Numbered from the stretch's first letter, positions 1 to 8,878 are shown. The stretch: 64,000 nucleotides of DNA from Bordetella petrii (GCF_017356245.1 NZ_JAFMZZ010000001.1:1240249-1304248); one strand, 5' to 3'. Notes: generated by a model from the sequence alone, not told the origin. Numbers and translations are program-made.

Positions 1-2
1 AC

Positions 3-1334
3 ACCCACCGCATGGAAACCGAGATCGCCGGGCAGCAGTTTTTTCTGAACGCCAACAGTACGCGCGGCGTGCCGCGCGTGGTGCCCAACATTCTGACCGG
101 CGCGGTGGTGGCGCTGTCGCTGCTGCTGGCCTGGTGCGTGTGGGCGCTGTGGCGCGACCTGATGCGGCGCACCCGCGCCGAAGCGGCCCTGCGCGAACAG
201 CAGGCGCTGCGCCAGGCCATGGAAAATTCCCTGATGTCGGGCCTGCGCGCGCGCGATCTGGACGGGCGCATCATCTATGCCAACCCGGCTTTCTGTGAAA
301 TGGTGGGCTACCGGGCCGAAGAGCTGATCGGCCGGCTGCCGCCCATGCCCTACTGGGCGCCCGAAAACGCCGAGCAGTCGCGCCGCCGCCACGAGCAGCT
401 GCTGGCCCGCACTCTGTCGTCCGACGCGTACGAGTCGGTGTACCTTCGGCGCGACGGCTCGCGCCTGACGGTACTGGTCAGCGAAGCGCCGCTGCTCGAC
501 GGCAACGGCCGCCAGACGGGCTGGATGGCTTCCATCATGGACATCACCGAACAGAAGCGGGCGCAGGAATTCCAGCGCCTGCAAGACGAGCGCATGAACC
601 ACATGGCGCGCCTGATGACCATGGGCGAAATGGCCTCGGCCCTGGCGCACGAACTGAACCAGCCGCTGGCCGCCATCAACAGCTATTGTTCGGCGGCTTC
701 CAACCTGCTGGACTACGCCGACCGCGAGGCGGCCGCCGCCCGCGACGTGGACGGCGATGTGCATGCGCTGGTGTCGAAGGCGCGCATCCAGTCCGAGCGG
801 GCCGGCCAGATCATCGGCCGGGTGCATGATTTCGTGCGCAAGGCCGACCCGGCGCTGGCGCCGGTGGCGCTGGCCGAAGTGGCCGAAGAGCTGCTGCCGC
901 TGGTGCGGCTGCAGACCACCCGCAGCGGCGAGGCGGTGCAGGTGCAGGCGCCGGCGGGCCTGCCGCCCGTGCTGGCCGACCGGGTCTTGCTGGAACAGGT
1001 GCTATTGAACCTGACCCGCAACGCCTTCGACGCCATGGCGCACCTGCCGCCCGCCGCCCGGCGCGTGCTGATCACCGTCGAGGCCCTGCCGGACGAAGGC
1101 CCCGGCCGCCAGCGCGTGGCGGTGCGCGACTGGGGCCATGGCCTGATCGACGACGCCCGCCAGGCGCTCGAGGCGCCGTTCTTCACCACCAAGCCGCAGG
1201 GCATGGGCATGGGGCTGGCGGTGTGCCGTTCCGCGCTGGAGCGCATGCGCGCGCAACTGCGCTACGAAGCGCTGGAGGTGGGCGCGCGGTTCTACTTCGA
1301 TTTGCCGGCCTGCAGGCAGAAGGGGCAAGCATGA
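3..1334 (+). CDS. PAS-domain sensor histidine kinase, 5' end outside window
   Basis: Membrane sensor kinase of a two-component system. The reading frame is open to the window edge, so the true start and probably a first membrane segment and periplasmic domain lie upstream; the first in-frame ATG is at 12. Counting from that ATG, one hydrophobic segment spans about residues 27-47, a PAS domain about 70-180, and the phospho-acceptor histidine is His213 in the FixL/DctB-type sequence ALAHELNQPL. The ATPase part shows an N box (LLNLTRNAFDAM), DWGHG and GMGMGLAVC. The stop overlaps the start of the response regulator gene (ATGA), so the two are translationally coupled. The signal sensed cannot be read; a carboxylate is a guess based on the nearby Bug binding protein. 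Confidence 0.88.
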   Translation, partial: THRMETEIAGQQFFLNANSTRGVPRVVPNILTGAVVALSLLLAWCVWALWRDLMRRTRAEAALREQQALRQAMENSLMSGLRARDLDGRIIYANPAFCEMVGYRAEELIGRLPPMPYWAPENAEQSRRRHEQLLARTLSSDAYESVYLRRDGSRLTVLVSEAPLLDGNGRQTGWMASIMDITEQKRAQEFQRLQDERMNHMARLMTMGEMASALAHELNQPLAAINSYCSAASNLLDYADREAAAARDVDGDVHALVSKARIQSERAGQIIGRVHDFVRKADPALAPVALAEVAEELLPLVRLQTTRSGEAVQVQAPAGLPPVLADRVLLEQVLLNLTRNAFDAMAHLPPAARRVLITVEALPDEGPGRQRVAVRDWGHGLIDDARQALEAPFFTTKPQGMGMGLAVCRSALERMRAQLRYEALEVGARFYFDLPACRQKGQA

Positions 1335-1954
1335 AAAAAATCTACCTGGTCGACGATGACGAAGTCGTGCGCGATGCGCTGGATGCCTTGTTCCGGTCGC
1401 GCGGGCTCAGCCTGAACAGCTATGCCGGGGGCGGCGAGTTCCTGCGCGAGTGGGATGCCGCGGGCCTGGCCCGCGAGCCCGCCTGCCTGCTGCTGGATGT
1501 GCGCATGGCCGGCATGAGCGGCCTGGAGCTGTTCGAAACCCTGAAAGAGCGCGGCCTGGCCCCGCACCATGCCGTGATCTTCCTGACCGGCCACGGCGAC
1601 ATTCCCATGGCGGTCGAGGCCCTGCGCGGCGGCGCCTACTATTTTCTGGAAAAACCGTATTCCGGCAACCAACTGGTCGACCGCGTGCTCGAAAGCCTGG
1701 CGCATGTCGACGCGGCAAGCGCCGCGCCCGGACGCGCCGCCGCCGCGCTCGATGTGCTGACCCCGCGCGAGCGCGACATCGCCAGCCACATCGTGGCCGG
1801 CCACACCAACCGCGAAATCGCCGACGCCTTGAACATCAGCGTGCGCACCGTGGAAGTGCACCGTGCCCGGCTGTTCGCCAAGCTCGAAGTCAAGAGCGCG
1901 GTCGGGCTGGCCCAGCTCTGGACGCAGCAGGCCGGGCCCGAAGCCACGCCTTAG
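1331..1954 (+). CDS. FixJ/NarL-type response regulator
   Basis: 207-residue DNA-binding partner of the upstream kinase. The receiver domain (about 1-120) has the acidic pocket DDD at 8-10, the phosphorylatable Asp56 in LLLDVRM, a conserved TGHGD loop and the Lys of EKPY. A LuxR-type helix-turn-helix follows (about 140-200, LTPRERDIASHIVAGHTNREI). The ATG at 1331 was chosen because it overlaps the kinase stop and starts directly at the receiver strand MKKIYLVDDD; a longer frame from 1223 would only add antisense-like sequence inside the kinase. It is followed by a convergent terminator-like repeat and faces a Bug binding-protein gene that may be its target (inference). Confidence 0.93.
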   Translation: MKKIYLVDDDEVVRDALDALFRSRGLSLNSYAGGGEFLREWDAAGLAREPACLLLDVRMAGMSGLELFETLKERGLAPHHAVIFLTGHGDIPMAVEALRGGAYYFLEKPYSGNQLVDRVLESLAHVDAASAAPGRAAAALDVLTPRERDIASHIVAGHTNREIADALNISVRTVEVHRARLFAKLEVKSAVGLAQLWTQQAGPEATP

Positions 1955-1974
1955 CCGCCTTGCCCAGGTCTCCC

Positions 1975-2068
1975 CAGGTGTCAGGCTCCGCCAGGTGCCT
2001 GACACCGCGCTGTTGAGATAGCCGCTGCACACGTCGGTGTCTGACACCCTGCGGGAGTCGGACACCTG
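1975..2068. repeat. Convergent-gene double-hairpin repeat, copy 1 (full)
   Basis: Two palindromic arms, each with a stem of the type GGTGTCAGGC/GCCTGACACC, are separated by a roughly 29-nt spacer containing TTGAGA. The right arm is the reverse complement of the left. It fills the gap between the response regulator stop (1954) and the convergent Bug gene end (2088). Spacer orientation is forward, as in the copies at 40203, 42506, 49138 and 52588. Confidence 0.9.
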
Positions 2069-2087
2069 AAATGCGAAATCCCTGTTT

Positions 2088-3047
2088 CTAGCCGCCCTTC
2101 AGGATGTCATGCCACTTCTTGGTCTGGCTGGCGATGAACTTGCCGAATTCGGCCGGGGGTTCGCCGCCGGCCTGGGCGCCGATGGTTTTCAATACCTGCT
2201 GCATTTCGGGCGATTTCAGCGCTTCGACCGTGGTCTGGTACAGCTTGGCCTGCACGTCGGCCGGAGTGCCGGCGGGCGCCATCAGGCCGTACCAGGTTTC
2301 GAAGGTGTAGCCCGGCACGCCGGATTCGTCGATGGCCGGGATGCCGGCAAAGTAAGGGCTGGGCTTGGGGCTGCTGACGCCCAGCGCCGTCACGGTCTTG
2401 GCCCGCACCTGCGCCATCGCCGAGCCGCTGGTTTCCAGCGCCATCTGGATCTGCCCGCCCATCAGGTCGGACATCATGGGCGCGCCGCCCTTGTAGGGCA
2501 CGTGCTGGATGTCGATGTGCGCCATGCGCTTGAACAATTCGCCCGCCAGGTGCTCGGTGCTGCCGATGCCGGCCGAGCCGAAATTCAGTTCGCCGGGATG
2601 CGCCTTGGCGTACTTCAGCAGGTCTTGTACCGACTTCACCGGCAGCTTCTTGTTCACGATCAGGATGTTGGGGGACGACGCGATGGTGGTGATCGGCGCG
2701 AAGTCTTTCTGGAAGTCGTAGGTCAGGTGTTCGTAGGTGGACGGCGCGATCGTGTGGGCGATGGTGGCCAGGAACAGCGTATAGCCGTCGCCCTTGGCGC
2801 GGGCCGCGTCGGCCGCCCCGATGGTGCCGCCCGCGCCCGAGCGGTTGTCCACGATGACCGGCTGGCCCAGCCGCTGCGACAGGGCCTGCGCCAGCGGCCG
2901 GCCCACCATGTCAGTGGTGCCGCCCGGCGGAAACGGCACCACCAGGGTAATGGGCCGCTCGGGCCATGCCGCCTGGGCCGCGCCGGCGGCGCCCAGCAGG
3001 GCCAGCCCGCAGGCGGCGCTGGCCAGGTAATGATGTAACTTGCGCAT
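2088..3047 (-). CDS. Bug-family periplasmic solute-binding protein (TctC type)
   Basis: 319-residue secreted binding protein of the tripartite tricarboxylate transporter superfamily, a family expanded in Bordetella and relatives. A signal peptide (MRKLHHYLASAACGLALLG, cleavage near AQA-AWP) is followed by the typical start WPERPITLVVPFPPGG, then GAGGTIGA and a C-terminal KKWHDILK. The ATG at 3047 has an AGGAG ribosome site about 8 nt upstream; the longer open frame to 3227 runs into the ahcY promoter and riboswitch on the other strand and was not used. No TctA/TctB membrane genes lie beside it, as is common for orphan Bug proteins. The ligand is unknown. Confidence 0.92.
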   Translation of the reverse strand: MRKLHHYLASAACGLALLGAAGAAQAAWPERPITLVVPFPPGGTTDMVGRPLAQALSQRLGQPVIVDNRSGAGGTIGAADAARAKGDGYTLFLATIAHTIAPSTYEHLTYDFQKDFAPITTIASSPNILIVNKKLPVKSVQDLLKYAKAHPGELNFGSAGIGSTEHLAGELFKRMAHIDIQHVPYKGGAPMMSDLMGGQIQMALETSGSAMAQVRAKTVTALGVSSPKPSPYFAGIPAIDESGVPGYTFETWYGLMAPAGTPADVQAKLYQTTVEALKSPEMQQVLKTIGAQAGGEPPAEFGKFIASQTKKWHDILKGG

Positions 3048-3109
3048 GATAGGTCTCCTGTTTGCGGGGCGATCACTGTATCGGCGAACGTCTGACGCGC
3101 GCCTGACTG

Positions 3110-3137
3110 TTGCAAGCTGCGCGCCACCCGGTACAAT
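3110..3137 (+). promoter_or_regulatory. Sigma-70 promoter of the ahcY operon
   Basis: TTGCAA (3110-3115), 16-nt spacer, TACAAT (3132-3137). It is placed so that transcription would begin a few bases before the riboswitch at 3147. It lies in the divergent gap between the Bug gene and ahcY. Confidence 0.7.
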
Positions 3138-3146
3138 CCCGGTCAG

Positions 3147-3266
3147 TCCTGAGGAGCGCTGCGACGACCCTGGCCTGCCCCCGATGCGCGGGCCGGCCGG
3201 CTGGGTTGCCAGGCTCAGGAATCTCACCAGGCGCCGCCGCGGCGGCGCCCAGCAACGGCGCTCACC
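3147..3266 (+). promoter_or_regulatory. S-adenosylhomocysteine (SAH) riboswitch
   Basis: The leader of ahcY matches the SAH aptamer consensus by reading: CCTGAG at 3148-3153 pairs with CTCAGG at 3214-3219 (P1), the first strand runs straight into GAGCGCTGCGACG, a GC-rich hairpin lies at about 3230-3249 (GGCGCC/GGCGCC ends), and AACGGCGCTCACC at about 3254-3266 forms the conserved 3' pseudoknot strand against GAGCGC. The family is known to switch on SAH hydrolase genes when SAH builds up. Here it sits about 105 nt before the ahcY ATG and would control ahcY, the small membrane protein gene and metF together. An Rfam SAH_riboswitch model scan would be decisive. Confidence 0.9.
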
Positions 3267-3370
3267 TTTGTCGCAGCGGGCGATAAAGGCGGGCCCCTTT
3301 CCATCCTGGGTGTTCCGTACGGCCGTCCGCGACGCGCATCGCCGTTGTTTTTTCTACCGGAGCACACACC

Positions 3371-4789
3371 ATGAACGCCGTATCCGACCAAGCCGTTGCC
3401 GATTACCACGTTGCCGACATGTCGCTGGCCGCCTGGGGCCGCCGCGAATTGGCCATCGCCGAAACCGAGATGCCGGGCCTGATGGCCATCCGCGAAGAGT
3501 TCGCGGCCAGCCAGCCGCTGAAGGGCGCCCGCATTGCCGGCAGCCTGCACATGACCATCCAGACCGGCGTGCTGATCGAGACGCTGGTGGCGCTGGGCGC
3601 CGAAGTGCGCTGGGCCTCGTGCAACATCTTCTCGACGCAAGACCACGCCGCCGCCGCCATTGCCGCCACCGGCACGCCGGTGTTCGCCGTCAAGGGCGAG
3701 ACCCTGGAAGAGTACTGGCAGTACACGCACCGCATTTTCGAATGGCCCGAAGGCCGCCACGCCAACATGATCCTGGACGACGGCGGCGATGCCACGCTGC
3801 TGCTGCACCTGGGCGCCCGCGCCGAGCAGGACGCCTCGGTGCTGGCCAAGCCGGGCAGCGAAGAAGAGCGCGTGCTGTTCGCCGCCATCAAGCAGACCCT
3901 GGCGCGCGACCCCAAGTGGTATTCGACCCGCCTGGCGCAGATCAAGGGCGTAACCGAAGAAACCACCACCGGCGTGCACCGCCTGTACCAGATGGCGCAA
4001 AAGGGCGAACTGGCCTTCGCCGCCATCAACGTCAACGACTCGGTCACGAAGTCCAAGTTCGACAACCTGTACGGCTGCCGCGAATCGCTGGTCGACGGCA
4101 TCAAGCGCGCCACCGACGTCATGGTGGCCGGCAAGGTCGCCGTGGTGGCCGGCTACGGCGACGTGGGCAAGGGTTGCGCCCAGGCGCTGGCTGCGCTGCG
4201 CGCCCAGGTGTGGGTCACCGAAATCGACCCGATCTGCGCGCTGCAGGCCGCCATGGAAGGCTACAAGGTCGTCACCATGGAAGAAGCCGCCGCCCATGCC
4301 GACATCTTCGTCACCGCCACCGGCAACTACCACGTCATCACCCGCGAGCACATGCAGGCCATGAAAGACCAGGCCATCGTCTGCAACATCGGGCACTTCG
4401 ACAACGAAATCGACGTGGCCGCGCTGGACGACTGCCAATGGGAAGAAATCAAGCCGCAGGTCGACCACGTGGTGTTCCCCGACGGCAAGCGCATCATCCT
4501 GCTGGCCAAGGGCCGGCTGGTGAACCTGGGCTGCGCCACCGGGCACCCCTCGTTCGTGATGTCGTCGTCGTTCGCCAACCAGACCATTGCGCAGATCGAG
4601 CTGTACACCCGCAACGACGCGTACACGCGCGGCCAGGTCTATGTGCTGCCCAAGCGCCTGGACGAGAAAGTGGCGCGCCTGCACCTGAAGAAGCTGGGCG
4701 TCAAGCTGACCTCGCTGCGCCAGGACCAGGCCGACTACATCAGCGTGCCGGTCGAAGGCCCGTACAAGCCGGATCACTACCGCTACTGA
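3371..4789 (+). CDS. ahcY: Adenosylhomocysteinase (SAH hydrolase)
   Basis: Cytosolic NAD-dependent enzyme that splits S-adenosylhomocysteine into adenosine and homocysteine, clearing the inhibitor made by methyltransferases. At 472 residues it has normal bacterial length. Seen: the substrate signature [16 protein letters not shown] (about 57-72), the [16 protein letters not shown] segment, the NAD-binding loop [14 protein letters not shown] (about 262-275), [14 protein letters not shown], and the C-terminal KPDHYRY whose Lys and Tyr reach into the neighbouring subunit's NAD site. The start has GGAG in CCGGAGCACACACC upstream. It is the first gene of an SAH-riboswitch operon with metF, so homocysteine made here is remethylated with the methyl-THF that MetF supplies. 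Confidence 0.98.
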   Translation: MNAVSDQAVADYHVADMSLAAWGRRELAIAETEMPGLMAIREEFAASQPLKGARIAGSLHMTIQTGVLIETLVALGAEVRWASCNIFSTQDHAAAAIAATGTPVFAVKGETLEEYWQYTHRIFEWPEGRHANMILDDGGDATLLLHLGARAEQDASVLAKPGSEEERVLFAAIKQTLARDPKWYSTRLAQIKGVTEETTTGVHRLYQMAQKGELAFAAINVNDSVTKSKFDNLYGCRESLVDGIKRATDVMVAGKVAVVAGYGDVGKGCAQALAALRAQVWVTEIDPICALQAAMEGYKVVTMEEAAAHADIFVTATGNYHVITREHMQAMKDQAIVCNIGHFDNEIDVAALDDCQWEEIKPQVDHVVFPDGKRIILLAKGRLVNLGCATGHPSFVMSSSFANQTIAQIELYTRNDAYTRGQVYVLPKRLDEKVARLHLKKLGVKLTSLRQDQADYISVPVEGPYKPDHYRY

Positions 4790-4806
4790 TCCTGTAGCAC
4801 AATAAG

Positions 4807-4831
4807 AACGGCCGCGGTATGCGCGGCCGTT
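4807..4831 (+). other. Intercistronic hairpin after ahcY
   Basis: A perfect 10-bp stem (AACGGCCGCG/CGCGGCCGTT) with a 5-nt loop begins 17 nt after the ahcY stop. No T-run follows, so it may attenuate or protect the mRNA end rather than act as a full intrinsic terminator. Confidence 0.55.
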
Positions 4832-4866
4832 CCCGCCAGCGCCCTGGCGCCTTACCGGAGATCGCA

Positions 4867-5202
4867 ATGACCCTGATACTCGTCTGGATCTTGAACGCCG
4901 TGGCCCTGCTGGCCGTGGCCTACCTGCTGCCCGGCATTACCGTGGCCAGCTTCGGTTCGGCACTGATTGCCGCGCTGGTGCTGGGCTTGCTGAACATGCT
5001 GGTCAAGCCGGTGCTGGTGCTGCTGACGCTGCCCATCACCATTGTCACGCTGGGGCTCTTCCTGATCGTGCTCAATGCGCTGCTGTTCTGGCTGGCCGGC
5101 TCGATCCTGCGCGGTTTCCAGGTCAGCGGCTTCTGGTGGGCCGTGGCCGGCGCCATTCTGTACAGCATCATTTCCGGCCTGCTTTCGCGCCTGATCCCCT
5201 GA
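4867..5202 (+). CDS. Small four-helix membrane protein, phage-holin superfamily IV-like
   Basis: 111 residues, nearly all hydrophobic. Four membrane segments can be read at about 2-20, 28-46, 50-80 and 85-107, joined by short loops (LLNMLVKPVLVLLTLPITIVTLG is the family hallmark). The family is annotated 'phage holin family protein' but is widespread in non-phage settings and its role is unknown. The ATG at 4867 is preceded by CCGGAG. It lies between ahcY and metF in one apparent operon, a recurrent neighbourhood in beta-proteobacteria as far as I recall, yet no methionine-cycle function is established. Confidence 0.85.
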   Translation: MTLILVWILNAVALLAVAYLLPGITVASFGSALIAALVLGLLNMLVKPVLVLLTLPITIVTLGLFLIVLNALLFWLAGSILRGFQVSGFWWAVAGAILYSIISGLLSRLIP

Positions 5203-5215
5203 CTTTTCCTACCCG

Positions 5216-6061
5216 ATGACTGGATCTTCCACTCCCGCCCTGAGCCTGGAGTTCTTCCCCCCGCGCGACATCGCCGCCCAAGAGCGGCTGGTGCGCGCGG
5301 CCAAGCAGATGCTGGCCATCCAGCCGCGCTATGTCAGCGTCACGTTCGGCGCGGGCGGTTCCACCCGCGCCGGCACGGCCGACACGGTGCGCATGCTGCA
5401 GAACCTGGGCTGCGACGCCGCCCCGCACTTGTCGTGCATCGGCGCCACGCGCGACAACCTGCGCGACATTCTGTCGGCCTATCGCGAACAGGGCGTGCGG
5501 CGCCTGGTGGCGCTGCGCGGCGACCTACCTTCGGGCATGGGCGGCGATGCCGGCGAATTGCGTTACGCGGCCGACCTGGTGGCCTTCATCCGCGCTGAAA
5601 CGGGCGACGCGTTCCATATCGAAGTGGCCGCCTATCCCGAAATGCATCCGCAGGCCGCCAGCCCGGCCGCCGACCTGAACCACTTCGTGTCCAAGGTCAA
5701 CGCCGGCGCCGACGCGGCCATCACGCAGTATTTCTTCAACGCCGACGCCTACTTCGACTTCGTCGACCGCGCCCAGGGCAAGGGGGTGTCCATCCCCATC
5801 GTGCCGGGCATCATGCCCATCACCAATCATTCGCAGCTGGTGCGGTTCTCTGAAATGTGCGGCGCCGAGATTCCGCGCTGGATCCGCCTGCGGCTGGCCG
5901 AATTCGGCGACGACAAGGCATCCATCCGCGCCTTCGGCGTCGACGTGGTGGGCGAACTGTGCCAGACCCTGCTCGACAACGGCGCGCCGGGCCTGCACTT
6001 TTACACGCTGAATCACGCCGAAGCGCCGCTGGCGATCTGGCGCGAACTCGATCTGGGGTAA
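5216..6061 (+). CDS. metF: 5,10-methylenetetrahydrofolate reductase
   Basis: Flavoprotein that makes 5-methyl-THF for homocysteine remethylation. The 281-residue TIM barrel has the family start LSLEFFPPRD (catalytic Glu in EFFPP), VSVTFGAGGSTR, LVALRGDLP, YPEMHP, INAGADAAITQYFFN-type sequence and PGIMPI. The start follows the previous gene by 13 nt and has no strong Shine-Dalgarno, which suggests coupling. Third gene of the SAH-riboswitch operon, and next to a convergent repeat copy. Confidence 0.97.
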   Translation: MTGSSTPALSLEFFPPRDIAAQERLVRAAKQMLAIQPRYVSVTFGAGGSTRAGTADTVRMLQNLGCDAAPHLSCIGATRDNLRDILSAYREQGVRRLVALRGDLPSGMGGDAGELRYAADLVAFIRAETGDAFHIEVAAYPEMHPQAASPAADLNHFVSKVNAGADAAITQYFFNADAYFDFVDRAQGKGVSIPIVPGIMPITNHSQLVRFSEMCGAEIPRWIRLRLAEFGDDKASIRAFGVDVVGELCQTLLDNGAPGLHFYTLNHAEAPLAIWRELDLG

Positions 6062-6098
6062 CCCGGCGCCTGGCTGCGAACGACGGCGTCTATAGCCC

Positions 6099-6164
6099 TG
6101 GTGTCAGGCTCCGTCAGGTGCCTGACACCGCAGTAAGCCGCAGCCGTCTCAGTCGTACGGTGTC
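6099..6164. repeat. Convergent-gene double-hairpin repeat, copy 2 (right arm truncated)
   Basis: The left hairpin (GGTGTCAGGC...GCCTGACACC) and the spacer (reverse orientation, GTCTCAGTCGTAC) are intact. The right arm stops after GGTGTC, a few bases before the stop codon of the convergent anbu gene at 6168-6170. Confidence 0.85.
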
Positions 6165-6167
6165 CCG

Positions 6168-7028
6168 TCAACTGGCCTGCGAGCGTCCCGGGTCTTGCGC
6201 CAGCACTTGCAGCGGCGCGGGGTCGGCGGTGTTGCCGCCGGGCGTCAGCCGGTGCGGCTGGTGCAGGCGGCCGGCCGCGGCCAGCGAGCCGGTGGCCTGG
6301 GCTTCGGTCCAGGTGGGGTCGGCGATCTCGGCGAACACCTGGCGCAGGCGTTCGCCCCAGGTCTTGCGGATCATGCGGAAGTATTCGTTGTCTTCGTCGA
6401 TGTGCGCGAAGTGCGTGACGCACAGCGCGCCGCTGTCGTACACCAGCATGTCCAGCGGCAGCCCCACGGAAATGTTCGAGCGCAGGGTCGAGTCCATCGA
6501 GATCAGCGCGCACTTGGCGGCTTCGTCCAGCGAGGTGTCGGGGCGCAGCACGCGGTCGAGAATGGGCTTGCCGTACTTGGCCTCGCCGATCTGCACATAA
6601 GGCACGTCGGGGCTGGACTCGATGAAGTTGCCGGCCGAATAGATCTGGAACAGCCGGCTGCGTTCGGCGCCGATCTGTCCGCCGAAGATCAGGTTGATGT
6701 TGAAGTCGACGCCATGCTCGCTCAGGGCTTCGGCGTCGCGGTCGTGCACGCGCCGCACGGCCTCGCCCACGCGGCGCGCGGCCTCGTACATGTCGGGCGC
6801 GGACCACAGCGAGTCGGGGCTGTCGCTGTCCAGCTGGGCCAGCAGGTTCACCACGGCCTGGCTGATGGCCAGGTTGCCCGAGGTCAGCAGCACCATGACG
6901 CGGTCGCCCGGCTGTTCGAAGACATTGAGCTTGCGGGCAACGCTGACCTGGTCGACGCCCGCATTGGTGCGCGAGTCGGACAGAAAAACCAGGCCCGCGT
7001 CCAGGCAGGCGGCAACACAGTAAGTCAT
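6168..7028 (-). CDS. anbu: Anbu, proteasome-like N-terminal-threonine peptidase
   Basis: 286-residue homologue of HslV and 20S beta subunits. Translation from the ATG at 7028 gives MTYCVAACLDAGLVFLSDSR, so Met removal exposes the catalytic Thr2; the Ser/Asp/Arg of LSDSRTNAG and Lys in ARKLNVF (Lys33 region) match the Ntn-hydrolase active site. Length and C-terminal part also fit Anbu/BPH (bacterial proteasome homologue). The longer frame to 7112 would bury the threonine and was rejected. It is the last gene of the typical Anbu cluster: ATP-grasp, alpha-E, transglutaminase-like, Anbu. Known structures form open helical rings; the substrate is unknown, and the cluster suggests modification of a peptide or amino-acid tag. 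Confidence 0.93.
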   Translation of the reverse strand: MTYCVAACLDAGLVFLSDSRTNAGVDQVSVARKLNVFEQPGDRVMVLLTSGNLAISQAVVNLLAQLDSDSPDSLWSAPDMYEAARRVGEAVRRVHDRDAEALSEHGVDFNINLIFGGQIGAERSRLFQIYSAGNFIESSPDVPYVQIGEAKYGKPILDRVLRPDTSLDEAAKCALISMDSTLRSNISVGLPLDMLVYDSGALCVTHFAHIDEDNEYFRMIRKTWGERLRQVFAEIADPTWTEAQATGSLAAAGRLHQPHRLTPGGNTADPAPLQVLAQDPGRSQAS

Positions 7029-7112
7029 GGTCGTAGGGTGAAAAACGGCTGGCGTATTGTAGGGGCAGTCTGGCCGGCGCGCCGGCTTGCCGCCGGCCCG
7101 TACCGGCCCCAT

Positions 7113-7916
7113 TTACTGCTGGGCGGCGGCCTGCACGTGCACCGATACGGCCATCGACTCGTCTCCGCCGCCGTGGCGCACGCCGCGCACCGGCGAGGCG
7201 GCGTCATAGTCGCGCGCCACCGCCAGCCGGCAATGGCAGTCCGACGCGAACTGGCGGTTGGTGATGTCGATGCTGATCCAGCCGCTGTCGGCCAGCCAGA
7301 CGTCGGCCCAGGCATGGCTGGCGGCGTGCTCGGCTTCGGTGTACAGGTAGCCGCTGACGTAGCGGGCGGGCACCCCCAGGCCGCGCACGCAGGCCAGGAA
7401 CAGGTGGGCGTGGTCCTGGCAGACGCCATGGCCCAGGGCCAGCACCTGGCCGGCGGCGGTGGTCACGTCGGTAGTGCCCGGCTCGTAAGCTACGCGGTCG
7501 CAGATGGCGCCGGCCAGCGCCAGCGCGTCGGCCGGGGCGCGCAGGCCGCCGGGCAGGGCGCCGCGCGCGAAATCGAGAATGACCTCGTCGGCCTGGGTCA
7601 GCGGCGTCTGCACGCAATAGGCGTGCACGGGCAGGCGGTTGTCTTCGGGGCGCAGGCGGCCGTCGGGCAGCGGGGCGATGTCGACCTGGCCGGTGACGCA
7701 CAGCTCGATGCTGTCGTGCGGGCGCGTCAGGGTCAGCATGTGGGTGATGTTGCCGTAGGCATCCATCTGCTGTTCCAGCGGGCCGGGCGCGTCGATGCGC
7801 CAGCGCAGGGTGCGCTGGTGCTCGTCCTGCCGCGGCGTCAGGCGCAGGGTCTGGATGCTGTAGCTGACCGGCGCCGTGTAGCGGTATTGCGTGACGTGCC
7901 TGATGAGATGCTTCAT
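7113..7916 (-). CDS. Transglutaminase-like cysteine peptidase family protein of the Anbu operon
   Basis: 267 residues. An N-terminal bacterial transglutaminase-associated beta domain (about 1-110, typical start HVTQYRYTAPVSYSIQTLRL) is followed by a transglutaminase-core fold with the catalytic triad visible as Cys166 in GHGVCQDHAH, His201 in SHAWADVWL and Asp217 in ISIDITN. Such proteins act as amidases or transglutaminases. It starts at the ATG at 7916, 18 nt after the alpha-E gene. The family is a constant neighbour of Anbu, with alpha-E and circularly permuted ATP-grasp proteins, and is thought to cooperate in peptide synthesis and hydrolysis (inference from published context work). Confidence 0.92.
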   Translation of the reverse strand: MKHLIRHVTQYRYTAPVSYSIQTLRLTPRQDEHQRTLRWRIDAPGPLEQQMDAYGNITHMLTLTRPHDSIELCVTGQVDIAPLPDGRLRPEDNRLPVHAYCVQTPLTQADEVILDFARGALPGGLRAPADALALAGAICDRVAYEPGTTDVTTAAGQVLALGHGVCQDHAHLFLACVRGLGVPARYVSGYLYTEAEHAASHAWADVWLADSGWISIDITNRQFASDCHCRLAVARDYDAASPVRGVRHGGGDESMAVSVHVQAAAQQ

Positions 7917-7934
7917 GCGGGTCTCCAGCGGGCT

Positions 7935-8876
7935 TCAGGCGGCCAGCGGCACCAGGAAATCCTGGCTGATGCGGTTGCCCAGGTCGTTGATGCGGTCCAG
8001 GAAGCGTTCCAGGTAGCGGTGCAGGCCGCCGCGCAGAATGTCTTCGACGCGGCCATAGCGCAGTTCGGCGTGCAGCAGGCCGGCGCGCCTTTCGGTTTCG
8101 GCCGAGCGCTGGTTCGACACGCGCGCCAGGTCGCCGGTCAGCGCCTGCACCGACGCCACCAGCGAGCGCGGCATGTCGGGGCGCAGGATCAGCAGTTCGG
8201 CCACGCGGTCGGGCGTGATCACGTCGCGGTAGACCTTGCGGTAGATTTCCAGGCCCGACACCGAGCTCAGCAGCGCCGACCAGCGGTAGAACTCGCTGGC
8301 GCGCGCCGGCGTGTCGCCGTCGGCTTCGTGGAACTTCACATCCAGCAGGCGCGCCGTGTTGTCGGCGCGTTCCAGGTGCATGCCCAGGCGCAGGAAGTGC
8401 AGGGCCTCGTCTTCCAGCATGGTGCCGATGGTCACGCCGCGCGCCAGGTGGGCGCGGAACTTCACCCATTCGAAGAACTTGCCCGGGCTGCGCTCGGGCA
8501 GCTGGTCCTGCAGGTGCCGCTGCAGTTCCAGCCAGGTGGTGTTGTAGGTTTCCCAGACTTCCGTGGTCAGGCTGCCGCGCACGGCGCGGGCATTTTCGCG
8601 GGCGGCGCGCAGGCAGGCGTAGATGGACGACGGGTTGGCCGGTTCGCGCACCATGTAGTGCAGCACGTCCAGCGGCGTGACGGCCGGATAGCGCGCGTCG
8701 TAGCCATGCTGCAACTCGGAAATGTGCAGCACGGCGCGCCACAGGCTGTCGCGGGTGGCGGTGTCCTGGGGCATCAGCGACATCTGCAGGTTCACGTCCA
8801 GCATGCGCGCGGTGTTCTCGGCCCGCTCGATATAGCGGCACATCCAGAACAGGTTGTCGGCGGTGCGGCTCAGCAT
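7935..8876 (-). CDS. Alpha-E domain protein of the Anbu operon
   Basis: 313-residue, almost wholly helical protein of the bacterial alpha-E superfamily (COG2307), recognised by the start MLSRTADNLFWMCRYIERAENTAR and by SVSGLEIYRKVYRD and LGNRISQDFLVPLAA at the end. No enzymatic residues are known. The family is always linked to circularly permuted ATP-grasp enzymes. The ATG at 8876 lies two bases downstream of the ATP-grasp stop (8879-8881), so translation is probably coupled. Longer frames extending into the upstream gene are not supported. Confidence 0.92.
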   Translation of the reverse strand: MLSRTADNLFWMCRYIERAENTARMLDVNLQMSLMPQDTATRDSLWRAVLHISELQHGYDARYPAVTPLDVLHYMVREPANPSSIYACLRAARENARAVRGSLTTEVWETYNTTWLELQRHLQDQLPERSPGKFFEWVKFRAHLARGVTIGTMLEDEALHFLRLGMHLERADNTARLLDVKFHEADGDTPARASEFYRWSALLSSVSGLEIYRKVYRDVITPDRVAELLILRPDMPRSLVASVQALTGDLARVSNQRSAETERRAGLLHAELRYGRVEDILRGGLHRYLERFLDRINDLGNRISQDFLVPLAA

Positions 8877-8878
8877 GG

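Noticed and set aside
3224..4867. A 547-codon minus-strand frame opposite ahcY, and similar long antisense frames elsewhere
   Set aside because: Composition shows a shadow of GC-rich coding sequence; the opposing gene is certain.
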